This document shows positions 1-8,064 of a DNA stretch of 35,558 bases, piece after piece. The DNA comes from an uncultured Flavobacteriaceae bacterium (GTDB lineage: Bacteria > Bacteroidota > Bacteroidia > Flavobacteriales > Flavobacteriaceae), in the NCBI GenBank assembly GCA_913020475.1, contig CAJVZM010000006.1, positions 1 through 35,558 on the forward strand, read 5' to 3'. The notes below the pieces were generated by a model that saw only the letters and a program-made list of their open reading frames with translations, did no database searches and was not told the origin of the DNA. Position numbers and translations under genes: made by a program. Numbering within the stretch: the first letter of the stretch is position 1; the number at the start of each line of letters is the position of its first letter.

Positions 1-2
1 TT

Positions 3-68
3 GTGAGGGTTAGTCTTGGAGGTAAAATCATTGAATATTTGACAACAAAAAGAGAGATATACTGTTAA
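3..68 (+). CDS. Possible 3' end of an upstream gene (partial)
   Basis: An open frame enters from the left edge and stops at TAA 66-68, giving 21 residues ending in LTTKREIYC. The other two plus frames close within the first 15 bases. It could be the C-terminus of a gene upstream of the nucleotide pyrophosphatase, about 195 bp away. Too little is visible to recognise a family, and a chance open frame of this length is quite possible. Confidence 0.3.
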   Translation: MRVSLGGKIIEYLTTKREIYC

Positions 69-263
69 TTTTTAGTTGATTATTGTTTTTTATTGAAGAC
101 TTTTAACCTGAAATTTAGAGCAAATTTACTCTTGTTTTATAAATCTTTTCTTTCAAAATTCTATATAGATTTTATATATAATGATAAATTGGTTTTCTAT
201 ATAATTATAATTTAAAATAAATAGTAAATCTACTCTTTGTTTTATTTAGTAAATTGAATTATT

Positions 264-614
264 GTGGAAAAAATCAAATTTAAACTTAGGGAATTTGCAA
301 AAGAAAGGGACTGGGATCAGTTTCACAGTCCAAAAAACCTAAGTATGGCATTGTCAAGTGAAGTAGGAGAACTTTTAGATTTATTACAGTGGAAATCTGA
401 AAAAAATAGTGAAGTTGATAAATTATCAGAAAAGGAATTAGATCACATTAGAGAGGAACTTGCTGATATATTTCTATATCTAATAAGAATTGCAGATAAA
501 CTTGATGTAAACCTTATTGAAGTTGCAGAGAAAAAGATAATCAAAAATGGAATTAAATATCCTGTAAAAATTTCAAAAGGAAACTCTAAGAAATATAATA
601 GAAGAGATGAGTAG
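264..614 (+). CDS. dCTP pyrophosphatase-like protein (MazG/DCTPP1 type)
   Basis: A 116-residue all-alpha nucleotide pyrophosphohydrolase, complete for the single-domain family. Visible motifs are the N-terminal RDWDQFHSPKNL block (residues 15-26), the metal-binding E33-x-x-E36, and E65-x-x-D68. The Trp/Phe/His residues of the N-terminal block and the QW after the first motif are those of the DCTPP1/RS21-C6 branch. Members of that branch hydrolyse dCTP, and several prefer 5-substituted dCTP, to the monophosphate and pyrophosphate. Specificity here is inferred. Translation starts at GTG 264; no ATG lies near. The stop overlaps the next gene by 8 bp, so the two are almost certainly translated together. 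Base composition is much more AT-rich than in the housekeeping genes to the right. It could be ordinary pool sanitation, but the partner gene suggests defence. Confidence 0.85.
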   Translation: MEKIKFKLREFAKERDWDQFHSPKNLSMALSSEVGELLDLLQWKSEKNSEVDKLSEKELDHIREELADIFLYLIRIADKLDVNLIEVAEKKIIKNGIKYPVKISKGNSKKYNRRDE

Positions 615-1557
615 AATTATACTACAACCATCAGGGAATAAGGATGCAAGAGAACATTATGATGATACAATTCTAAATCCAGTTGGTGTAAATTCTATTT
701 CTAATTTTTTAAGTGATAAGGAGAAAAACATAATATCAAAAATTTATCCAAATAATAAACTTTTCATTTGGGGTGTTACTCCAGGTGGAAATAATATATC
801 TAAGTGGAATAAAATAAATCAGGGTGACGTCACATTATTTTCAAAAGATAAAAGAATTTATTCGTCAGGAGTAACAACATATAAATTCCAAAATAAAGAT
901 CTTGCACTTTTTTTATGGGATAAAAACTCAAAAAATCAAACATGGGAATATATATATCTTCTAGATGAAATTAAAACTCATAATATTCCATACGTAGATT
1001 TCAATAGATGTATTGGATATAAAGAAAATTATGTAATCCAAGGATTTAATGTTTTAGATAAAGAAAAAAGTGAAAAAGTTCTAAATAGATTTAACCTCTT
1101 TAGTGATACATACATTGAGGAGATAGATGTATCTTACTTTAATAAAATTTCTTTAGACTTAGATATAACAGAACAGTCTTACACTGGTTTAAGAAGACTT
1201 GAGCAAGGATTTTTAAGAAAAAATTTATTTAAAAATCATACTTTATTTAGTTGTTGCTGTTGTAAAAAAGAATATCCTGTTTCATTTTTAGTTGCTGCTC
1301 ACATCAAAAAAAGATCACATTGTAATAATAAAGAAAAATTGGATGAAAACATTGTGATACCACTCTGTAAATTTGGATGTGATGAACTATATGAAAAAGG
1401 TGTTTTAGTTGTTCAAAATGGTGAATTTACCTCGTCAAGGAAAAATGAAAATGAGAATATCAAATTATATATAGATTCAATTAAAGATAAAAGATGTAAT
1501 TATTACGATACAAATACATCCGAATATTTCGGTTGGCATTATGATTTTTACAATTAA
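607..1557 (+). CDS. Probable EVE/PUA-like plus HNH nuclease
   Basis: A 316-residue protein with two recognisable parts. Residues about 50-160 follow the EVE/PUA-like pattern: a hydrophobic strand with FIWGVT, then W-x3-I-x2-GD, an ALFLWD strand and a TWEYIYLL strand. In restriction enzymes this fold reads modified bases. Residues 216-265 form an HNH-type zinc-finger nuclease: C216/C219, the VAAH232I core, N248 and C254. The third catalytic position holds C258 within CKFGCDELYEKG instead of His. C-terminal to this is a short tail. EVE-HNH fusions are known modification-dependent restriction enzymes; the N-terminal assignment here is by pattern only. The ATG lies inside the end of the pyrophosphatase gene (8-bp overlap). 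Composition is very AT-rich, consistent with transfer. Alternatively it could be an HNH protein with an unrelated sensor domain. Confidence 0.7.
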   Translation: MSRIILQPSGNKDAREHYDDTILNPVGVNSISNFLSDKEKNIISKIYPNNKLFIWGVTPGGNNISKWNKINQGDVTLFSKDKRIYSSGVTTYKFQNKDLALFLWDKNSKNQTWEYIYLLDEIKTHNIPYVDFNRCIGYKENYVIQGFNVLDKEKSEKVLNRFNLFSDTYIEEIDVSYFNKISLDLDITEQSYTGLRRLEQGFLRKNLFKNHTLFSCCCCKKEYPVSFLVAAHIKKRSHCNNKEKLDENIVIPLCKFGCDELYEKGVLVVQNGEFTSSRKNENENIKLYIDSIKDKRCNYYDTNTSEYFGWHYDFYN

Positions 1558-1611
1558 TGTCTACTTTGAAAAAGAATATAGTTTTAGGTAGAAATTTTTT
1601 CTTCGTATTTT

Positions 1612-1640
1612 AAAATAAGAAAACCCAACAGGATGTTGAG
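1612..1640 (-). terminator. Intrinsic terminator of tRNA-Val
   Basis: Read on the minus strand, CTCAACA (1640-1634), loop TCC and TGTTGGG (1630-1624) form a 7-bp stem with one G-U pair. TTTTCTTATTTT follows directly. It starts 12 nt past the tRNA 3' end. Confidence 0.65.
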
Positions 1641-1651
1641 ATTGATTTTGT

Positions 1652-1725
1652 GGGCGCGAAGGGATTCGAACCCCTGACCCCTTGGGTGTAAACCAAGTGC
1701 TCTGAACCAACTGAGCTACGCGCCC
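1652..1725 (-). tRNA. tRNA-Val (anticodon UAC)
   Basis: The 74-nt minus-strand sequence folds as a full cloverleaf. The acceptor stem GGGCGCG pairs with CGCGCCC less one mismatch (T7-side CTTCGCGCCC), the D arm is GCTC...GAGC, and the anticodon stem is CTTGG/CCAAG with loop TTTACAC. The T arm contains GGTTCGAATCC. The anticodon is TAC, which reads valine codons. CCA is not encoded. An intrinsic terminator follows. No other tRNA is adjacent. The AT-rich accessory patch ends just beyond it, so this tRNA marks the border with the core genes. Confidence 0.95.
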
Positions 1726-1917
1726 TAATTTTTAATTATAATTCATTAAAACAATAGAAAAAAATTTATTTAACACTTCGAAAAATTTAATTAAATATTA
1801 TTTCAAAGCGACTTTTGAATCGGCTAATATAACATTATTCATTTACAACAAAAATAGTTTTTCATAGCATGTGTCGTTAATTTTTAACAGCTAATTTATT
1901 CATGTAAAAATCAGCAC

Positions 1918-3513
1918 TTAGTTAAAACTTAATTTGGCATTATTTTTTTTAGGATCAAAAAAATTAGTGTCTATTTCCTCAATTTTTTTTCCTTCAATAA
2001 AAACATTTTTTAAATGAACGCTCAAATCTTTCTTTTTGGTCTCGGAGTAGTACCTAAAGAAAGCCAACTTGTTGGGAAAGGCCTCTTCAAAATTACAATC
2101 CTCAATAGTGATGTTTTGGATTTTACCTAAAGAAGAAGTGTACCTATTTCTTTTGGTAATATAAAAGTTGATTGCTGTTTGCTTTCGATCTGGGTGACAA
2201 TGATCAGCGTATATATTTTTAAACAGCACTTCTTTAACCGATGCTCCATCCCTTACGTTGATTCCCATCACTCGGTCAGATTCGATAATGTCATTATTCT
2301 CAAAAACAATATTTTGCATGAGCTCACAATAGGTCTCTGTTCCAATTTTTAAAGCTGATTTTTTAGTTAAAAACACATTATTGCGAATGGTAATTCTCTC
2401 TGCATTGGGAATCATTTCTTGATTCTCACCCCATCCAGTACATTTTATTGCAACAGTATCATCTCCTGCCCAACCAAACGAGTTTTCAATCAATATATCA
2501 CTTGAGCTGTCTGGATCCCATCCGTCCAGACTACCTAGGTATTTACTTTCAGCGGGATTGTTCATGAGTTTACAATATCGAAAGCTAATGTGCTCTGAGT
2601 TGAGAATATGGGTATTCCAACGGCCAGCGTCCTTCAATAAAATTCCTTCTATTTGAACATTTCTTGAACGGTAAATCAGCAACAACCTCATACCTCCAAT
2701 CTTTAAGGACTGATCAGGGTGAGACAGAGCATTAATTTGAGTTCCGTTCCCATCAAGTGTTCCTAAACCTGAAATGTGGAGGTTTTGAACATCTTTTATA
2801 AGAATAAAATGATTGATTTTTGTTTTATCATCGGATATATAACTGCTCAGCGAATGATCATCTGCTATAATTCGTGCATTTTTATTGAGGTGGATTCGAC
2901 TATTGCTTCTAAACTCAAGTTTATAGGACTTATATTTTCCGGGAGGAAAATAGAGTACATTTTCAGTTCCAGAAATATCATCTAATGCCCTTTGAATTTT
3001 TGAGGTTTCATTCTTTTGACCGCTGTTGTCCACATCATAGAAATCCACTATGTTGATCCTTTTCTCGGGAATAACCTCGGGGGCTTCAAACAATAAAACC
3101 AAACGTTTTGTAAAATCTTGATTTTGCTTCAAACGAATTACGACATAACCCAATCGATCTATTATAAATGAAAGTTGATTTCCGGATTTCTCGCCCTTTA
3201 TTTTATATCGCTTTGGCGAGATGGACCATTCAGAATGATTAAAATTAAGTTCAGTAGACTGTAACTTAATACCAATAGGCTTACCTGTGTAGGTAATACG
3301 AGCAAATTTATAACTAGATAGACCGTGAATGGACGGAACATCGTTTTGTTCAAAAACCTCAACAGGTTTATCATCAGCATAAACCTCAAAAGTCTTGGCA
3401 TTAGAATGAAAAGACAATGAATAAATAAAAATCAAAAGTAAAAATCGCAATCCAAAAAATTTTGTGGAAATATAGTAAACTATTTCAAATCCACTTCTCT
3501 TAAAAATCGTCAC
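1918..3513 (-). CDS. Secreted beta-helix glycosidase-like protein (GH28/GH49-like)
   Basis: A 531-residue protein. The N-terminus has a hydrophobic segment (about 21-36) ending SNA, a likely signal peptide cleaved before KTFEV. Residues about 40-145 look like a beta-sandwich. From IVDFYDVDNSG (about 150) a right-handed parallel beta-helix follows, with LYFPPGKY and many NITIEDC-type rungs. The acidic residues of GH28 glycosidases are visible: LD330GWD333 and GD351D352TVAIK. The canonical GHG histidine motif is not: the equivalent place reads KKSALKIGTE. A beta-sandwich before the helix also occurs in GH49 dextranases, so the family is uncertain. Likely role: cleavage of an algal or plant polysaccharide in the periplasm or outside. 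Start is GTG 3513; no in-frame ATG lies upstream. It lies 20 bp after folC on the same strand. Confidence 0.7.
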   Translation of the reverse strand: MTIFKRSGFEIVYYISTKFFGLRFLLLIFIYSLSFHSNAKTFEVYADDKPVEVFEQNDVPSIHGLSSYKFARITYTGKPIGIKLQSTELNFNHSEWSISPKRYKIKGEKSGNQLSFIIDRLGYVVIRLKQNQDFTKRLVLLFEAPEVIPEKRINIVDFYDVDNSGQKNETSKIQRALDDISGTENVLYFPPGKYKSYKLEFRSNSRIHLNKNARIIADDHSLSSYISDDKTKINHFILIKDVQNLHISGLGTLDGNGTQINALSHPDQSLKIGGMRLLLIYRSRNVQIEGILLKDAGRWNTHILNSEHISFRYCKLMNNPAESKYLGSLDGWDPDSSSDILIENSFGWAGDDTVAIKCTGWGENQEMIPNAERITIRNNVFLTKKSALKIGTETYCELMQNIVFENNDIIESDRVMGINVRDGASVKEVLFKNIYADHCHPDRKQTAINFYITKRNRYTSSLGKIQNITIEDCNFEEAFPNKLAFFRYYSETKKKDLSVHLKNVFIEGKKIEEIDTNFFDPKKNNAKLSFN

Positions 3514-3533
3514 AAGAAAACATTTATCGAATT

Positions 3534-4748
3534 TTATAATATCTCTGCCACCACAAAAGTACTTCCCCCTATAAAGATAAAATCATCATCATGGGCTTTT
3601 CTTTTAGCGGCCAAAAAAGCAGCTTTAACCGTTGGAAAAATTTTGTAAGAAATATCTAAATCTTGGGTGATCCTTTTCAAATCATATGTGGCCAAAGCTC
3701 TAGGGATTTGAGGAGCAGAAAGGTAAAATTCAGAATCAGGGGGGAAAAGCCTGATGATTTCATCCACCGCTTTGTCCTTTACAAAGCCCAATACTAAATG
3801 AAGTTGGCGATAGGAGTGCGATTCGATCTGGGGAATAATATATTGTAGTCCCTCTAGGTTGTGAGCTACATCAGCTACAATCATTGGCACTTCGTTCATA
3901 ACTTGCCACCTTCCCTGAATCCCAGTATTGGCCACCACATTCATTAAACCATTCTCTAATTTGTCGGGATGGAGTTCAAAACCCTTTAAATGTTGGAGCC
4001 CAACAACGGCAGTCTTAATATTCTGTCGCTGATAAGTCCCTTTTAAGTCGGATTCGTATTCTATGGATTTCATTTGATCGGCAAAGATGATTTCAGCTTT
4101 CAACTGGCGGGCTTTCTCTTTGAAAACAGCTTGGGTTTCCACTTGGGTCAAACCAACAATCACTGGAATATTAGGCTTGATGATCCCTGCTTTTTCTCGG
4201 GCAATTTCAGCCAGACTATCTCCCAAAAATTGGGTGTGATCCATTCCTATGTTAGTAATTATACAAAACTCTGGTTGGATCAGATTGGTTCCGTCCAACC
4301 GTCCTCCCATGCCTACTTCAATGACCGCTATATCCACATCCTTTTTTGAAAAATAAGAGAATGCCAAGCCCACTGTCATCTCAAAAAAAGAGAGGGAGTG
4401 AGACTCAAAATAAGTGCGGTGCTTTTCAACAAAATCCACGACAAATGCTTTATCAATGGGCTGACCATTAATCTTGATTCTCTCCCTAAAATCTTTTAGA
4501 TGGGGAGAAGTGTACAATCCAACCTGAAGTCCATGGTGTTGTAGAACTGATGCCATCATATGAGCAGTCGATCCTTTTCCATTAGTTCCGGCCACATGGA
4601 TGGTTTTAATTTGGTCTTGGGGTTGATTGAGGTAGTCGCAAAAGTCCTCTATACGTGACAAATCAGGCCGATAGGCTTGGGCTCCTTTTTTTTGATACAT
4701 TGGAAGTTGGGAAAACATCCAAGCCAAAATGGATTCGTAATTTTCCAA
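3534..4748 (-). CDS. folC: Bifunctional folylpolyglutamate/dihydrofolate synthase
   Basis: A Mur-ligase-family enzyme that adds glutamate to dihydropteroate and to tetrahydrofolates with ATP in the cytoplasm. The P-loop GTNGKGS is at residues 54-60. Further family motifs are YTSPHL, EVGMGGRLDGTN, DHTQFLG with AREKAGIIKP, and VADVAHN before the C-terminal domain, which ends FIGGSTFVVAE. At 404 residues it is full length. The start is TTG 4748, one base after the TAG stop of the TonB-like gene. The N-terminus ILAWMFSQLPMYQKKG matches the usual flavobacterial FolC beginning, so this rare start is well supported. The tight spacing points to translational coupling with the exb/tonB genes. Confidence 0.95.
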   Translation of the reverse strand: MENYESILAWMFSQLPMYQKKGAQAYRPDLSRIEDFCDYLNQPQDQIKTIHVAGTNGKGSTAHMMASVLQHHGLQVGLYTSPHLKDFRERIKINGQPIDKAFVVDFVEKHRTYFESHSLSFFEMTVGLAFSYFSKKDVDIAVIEVGMGGRLDGTNLIQPEFCIITNIGMDHTQFLGDSLAEIAREKAGIIKPNIPVIVGLTQVETQAVFKEKARQLKAEIIFADQMKSIEYESDLKGTYQRQNIKTAVVGLQHLKGFELHPDKLENGLMNVVANTGIQGRWQVMNEVPMIVADVAHNLEGLQYIIPQIESHSYRQLHLVLGFVKDKAVDEIIRLFPPDSEFYLSAPQIPRALATYDLKRITQDLDISYKIFPTVKAAFLAAKRKAHDDDFIFIGGSTFVVAEIL

Positions 4749-4749
4749 T

Positions 4750-5571
4750 CTATTTTCCCAATTTGAACTGAATCACAACAAAACCGATCTGTTGGGCAGG
4801 TGCTTTGGGATCGGGAAACCATTTGTGCAGTAGAGCGGTTTCTCTAGCGGGTTTAAGTAGGCAGGGATGTGTATTAGTCGATCCCTTGACACCTGGCTCG
4901 GCCTTAACCACATCACCTTGACGGTTAACGGTTATTCTGACCACCACCACTCCATCTTGGTTACACTGTTGGGTCACTTTTCCACGAGACTCCAAGCGGC
5001 GACCATTCAATCCAAATCCTTTGCCCATTCCTCCTGGACCATCAAAATTAAAATAGGTATTCGAATAGGGATTGCCTTCAATTTTACCTTTGTCTCCCGT
5101 AACTTGGTCATTACCCTCTCCCTGATGGCTTGCTTTTTCGGTTAACTTTTTTTGATTGACCAATTTGGACAAAATATTTTTGGTCGCCTGATCTACTTTT
5201 AGCTTAGGTTGCTCCACGTTTTTAGTAACTTCTTTTACAGGGGGAATTTGTTTTTTTTTGATTTTATCTGGAACAGCGACATCACTGCTCTCTTGGGTCG
5301 ACACTTGGGGTTGGGCTACCCTATTGTGTGTTGCTTTTGAGGCCGCTTTTTTTGGAGTCGGTTTTGGAGTGGTTTTAGCTGCAACAGGTTTTTGAGGTTG
5401 TGTCTTTCCCATACCCTGTGTGGTGTTTCCAAAATTTACTTCCATTCCAAAACTTATCGGAGGATCGTAATACTTCAAACCCAACAAAAAAAATAAAAGA
5501 ACCAATAAAGCGGCAATCAGAGTAGTGATGGCTGCCGATTTTTTTTGATGTGGTGTTTCGAAATATTTCAT
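4750..5571 (-). CDS. TonB-like energy transducer
   Basis: A 273-residue periplasmic protein anchored by one N-terminal membrane helix (about residues 13-32, AAITTLIAALLVLLFFLLGL). A long Pro/Lys/Thr-rich linker follows, then a low-complexity Gly/Asn region, and a C-terminal domain from about 190 with GVVVVRITVNRQGDV and QIGFVVIQFKL. Together these form the TonB_C type fold that contacts TonB-dependent receptors. Two cysteines (QQCNQDG and HPCLLK) flank the domain start and could form a disulfide. It follows exbD with a 4-bp overlap and exbB before that, so the three make an energy-transduction complex using the proton gradient. Which receptor it serves cannot be told; none is in the window. 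Confidence 0.85.
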   Translation of the reverse strand: MKYFETPHQKKSAAITTLIAALLVLLFFLLGLKYYDPPISFGMEVNFGNTTQGMGKTQPQKPVAAKTTPKPTPKKAASKATHNRVAQPQVSTQESSDVAVPDKIKKKQIPPVKEVTKNVEQPKLKVDQATKNILSKLVNQKKLTEKASHQGEGNDQVTGDKGKIEGNPYSNTYFNFDGPGGMGKGFGLNGRRLESRGKVTQQCNQDGVVVVRITVNRQGDVVKAEPGVKGSTNTHPCLLKPARETALLHKWFPDPKAPAQQIGFVVIQFKLGK

Positions 5572-5963
5572 GGTGCATCAACCGCCAAAACAACTTTGAT
5601 GCTGTTCTGATTGGCAATATTCATTACATAAACCACCTGATCTATGGAGACCTTATCCTCAGCCCTCAGAACAATTGCAGGAGCACTAGAGCCCTTGAAT
5701 TTTGAAATCAACGCTTGTTCAATTCTACCTTTGGAAATCTGTTTGGAATCCAAATAAAATTGAGAGCGGTTGTTGATGGTCAGCGATATCGTGTTTCGGT
5801 TTTCTGTTTTTCCTTTAGCTTGGGGAAGTTTCACATCAATGGTATCCAAGTTTTTAGCCAAAGTTGAAGCAATCATAAAAAAAATCAACAACAGAAAAAC
5901 GATGTCTGTCATAGAGGACATGTTAAATTCAGGGGTGATCTTATTTCTTCCTTTCAGATTCAT
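5568..5963 (-). CDS. exbD: Biopolymer transport protein ExbD/TolR family
   Basis: A 131-residue inner-membrane protein with one helix near the N-terminus. The segment SSMTD20IVFLLLIFFMI carries the family's essential membrane aspartate (D20), which is protonated during coupling of the proton gradient to TonB. The periplasmic part ends with VSIDQVVYVMNIANQNSIKVVLAVDAP, typical of the ExbD/TolR domain. The gene lies one base downstream of exbB and overlaps the TonB-like gene by 4 bp (ATGA), a classic coupled order. TolR is the alternative name in a Tol-Pal system, but the TonB-like neighbour favours ExbD. Confidence 0.9.
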   Translation of the reverse strand: MNLKGRNKITPEFNMSSMTDIVFLLLIFFMIASTLAKNLDTIDVKLPQAKGKTENRNTISLTINNRSQFYLDSKQISKGRIEQALISKFKGSSAPAIVLRAEDKVSIDQVVYVMNIANQNSIKVVLAVDAP

Positions 5964-5964
5964 C

Positions 5965-6633
5965 TTAGGCAGGTTCGTTCAGTAAATCGAAAAACTCCAA
6001 AGAAGTAGCCTCCATTTGATAAACTACTTTATTCGTTTTCACCACCAAATGATTGTAGGTGATATAGCCAACAATTCCCACGATAAGACCAGCTACGGTT
6101 GTTGTCATAGCAGTATAAAGCCCATTGGACAGAAGCTGCATATCGATATTCCCACCGGCATTTGAAATCTCAAAAATCGATAAAATCATTCCAATGACAG
6201 TACCCAAAAATCCAATCATGGGTGCAGCTCCAGCAATGGTAGCCAGAATACTAACGTTTTTCTCTAATTTGTATATCTCCAATCTACCGGCATTTTCTAT
6301 TGTGGTTCTGATGTCCTCCAAGGGTCTTCCGATACGCGAGAGTCCTTTGGCGATCAATCGGGCAACGGGTTTGTTTTCACTTATGCATAGTGCCTGGGCT
6401 CCATCGATTTTATCACTTAGAACATAGGTTTTGATTTGAGCCATAAAATTGGGACTGATTTTAGAGGCCGACTTGATGGCAAATAATCGCTCAAAATAAA
6501 TGTAAATGACAATGATCAACAGAAGAAAAAGCAATCCAATAATAAATTGACCCCCCAAACCACCGTCTGTTATTAACTCGATCAGAGAAAGGGTTTTTTC
6601 AGTCTGAAGAGGGGTTTTTTGTATTAATAGCAT
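5965..6633 (-). CDS. exbB: MotA/TolQ/ExbB proton channel family protein
   Basis: A 222-residue inner-membrane proton-channel subunit with three predicted helices: about 28-50 (FIIGLLFLLLIIVIYIYF), about 125-155 (AGAAPMIGFLGTVIGMILS) and about 170-195 (AMTTTVAGLIVGIVGYITY). The second and third carry the family signature GFLGTVIGM and the conserved Thr/Gly helix. The cytoplasmic loop between helix 1 and 2 includes the GLSRIGRPLEDIRTTIENAGR stretch seen in ExbB. The start is placed at ATG 6633; a TTG at 6642 would add three residues. Together with exbD and the TonB-like gene it powers outer-membrane import. Confidence 0.9.
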   Translation of the reverse strand: MLLIQKTPLQTEKTLSLIELITDGGLGGQFIIGLLFLLLIIVIYIYFERLFAIKSASKISPNFMAQIKTYVLSDKIDGAQALCISENKPVARLIAKGLSRIGRPLEDIRTTIENAGRLEIYKLEKNVSILATIAGAAPMIGFLGTVIGMILSIFEISNAGGNIDMQLLSNGLYTAMTTTVAGLIVGIVGYITYNHLVVKTNKVVYQMEATSLEFFDLLNEPA

Positions 6634-6687
6634 ATAGGCCAAAGGTTTATTATTATAACGATGGTAGCGGAAAAAAATTTTACTCCA

Positions 6688-8016
6688 CTACAAAATAAAA
6701 TCTCGCATCAAAATAAAAGTAAGTGAGCCGGCTATAAAACCTGCCATGGCCAACCACGAGATTTTTTTTAAATACCAGAAGAAATCAATACGCTCCATTC
6801 CCATGGCCACAACTCCAGCTGCAGAGCCAATGATAAGCATACTGCCTCCTGTCCCAGCAGAAAAAGCTATGAAGTGCCAAAGTGGGTGATCTATCATTTC
6901 AGAAAACATTCCCATACTAGCTGCCACCAGTGGGACATTGTCAATAATTGCAGAGCCTATACCCAACAACATTACCACAATATCAGCATTGGGAATGGCT
7001 GCATTTAGGGAACCTGCAAATTCAAACAACATTCCCAAGGATTCTAGAGCAGCAACAGCCAATAAAATCCCCAAAAAGAAAAGTATGCTGGGCAATTCGA
7101 TTTTAGATAGAGAACTATGAACTGGGCTGTGACTTGAATATTCCTCATGCTCCGTATCAATCGAGGTAATATTGATTTTGGCACTACTAAAGTATTCAGC
7201 AAAAGTAGCTACAACAGCCAATGAAAGCATCATGCCCACATAAGGAGGTAAGTGGGTTAAAGTTTTGAATACCGGAACAAAAACAATAGCGGAAAGGCCC
7301 AGGTAAAGCATAGCAGCCCCATATTTGTGTGTATCTCCATCTTTATCGTCTAAAAGATCGGAAATATCTCCTTTAAACGCTGGCAGTCTGGAGGCAAGCA
7401 GGACAGGAACCACCATACAGACCAATGAAGGAATTAGTAGGTACTTAATGAGTTTGACAGTAGTAACCTTATTTCCAATCCAAAGCATGGTAGTAGTCAC
7501 ATCACCAATTGGAGACCATGCTCCTCCAGCATTGGCTGCAATGATAATCAAACCTGCAAACCATATTCTGTCATTGTGTTTTTTGACGACTTTTTGGAGT
7601 ATGGTAATCAAAACGATGGTGGCGGTTAGATTGTCGATAATGGCGGAAAGGATAAATGCCAATATAGAGAATATGACGAGTAAGCCCTTTTTGGATTTTG
7701 TTTTGATAAATTTTTTGATAGTCGCAAATCCGTTAAAATAATCGATGATTTCAACAATGGTCATAGCTCCCAACAAGAAAATGATGATCTCAGCAGTTTT
7801 CCCTAAGTGATGCAATAACACCTCCTCTACATGGCTGGGTTTGAGTTCTCTTAGAAGTGTGTCAACTTCGAATACAGGAAGGTGATAAACGGATATGATA
7901 GCCCACAAAATGGACATCATGGCTAAAGCGGGTATTAATTTATCAATTTTAAGGGAATGCTCCAAAGTGATGGCTAAATAGCCTAATGAAAAAATGGTGA
8001 TAAGGGTAATTTCCAT
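6688..8016 (-). CDS. nhaD: Sodium/proton antiporter, NhaD family
   Basis: A 442-residue polytopic membrane protein with about twelve hydrophobic segments, as usual for NhaD in the ion-transporter superfamily. Diagnostic stretches are FILSAIIDNLTATIV and ANAGGAWSPIGDVTTTMLW in the first half and GSAIIDNVPLVAASMGMF in the second. These are the two inverted-repeat core helices with conserved Asn/Asp and Gly. NhaD exports Na+ or Li+ in exchange for H+ and is common in marine and alkaliphilic bacteria. It lies 48 bp after anmK and 54 bp before exbB on the same strand. A functional link with proton-driven TonB uptake is inference only. Confidence 0.93.
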   Translation of the reverse strand: MEITLITIFSLGYLAITLEHSLKIDKLIPALAMMSILWAIISVYHLPVFEVDTLLRELKPSHVEEVLLHHLGKTAEIIIFLLGAMTIVEIIDYFNGFATIKKFIKTKSKKGLLVIFSILAFILSAIIDNLTATIVLITILQKVVKKHNDRIWFAGLIIIAANAGGAWSPIGDVTTTMLWIGNKVTTVKLIKYLLIPSLVCMVVPVLLASRLPAFKGDISDLLDDKDGDTHKYGAAMLYLGLSAIVFVPVFKTLTHLPPYVGMMLSLAVVATFAEYFSSAKINITSIDTEHEEYSSHSPVHSSLSKIELPSILFFLGILLAVAALESLGMLFEFAGSLNAAIPNADIVVMLLGIGSAIIDNVPLVAASMGMFSEMIDHPLWHFIAFSAGTGGSMLIIGSAAGVVAMGMERIDFFWYLKKISWLAMAGFIAGSLTFILMRDFIL

Positions 8017-8064
8017 AAGAGTAGGGTTGAATCATGTTTTGGATATCGAAAGTAAAAAATAATC

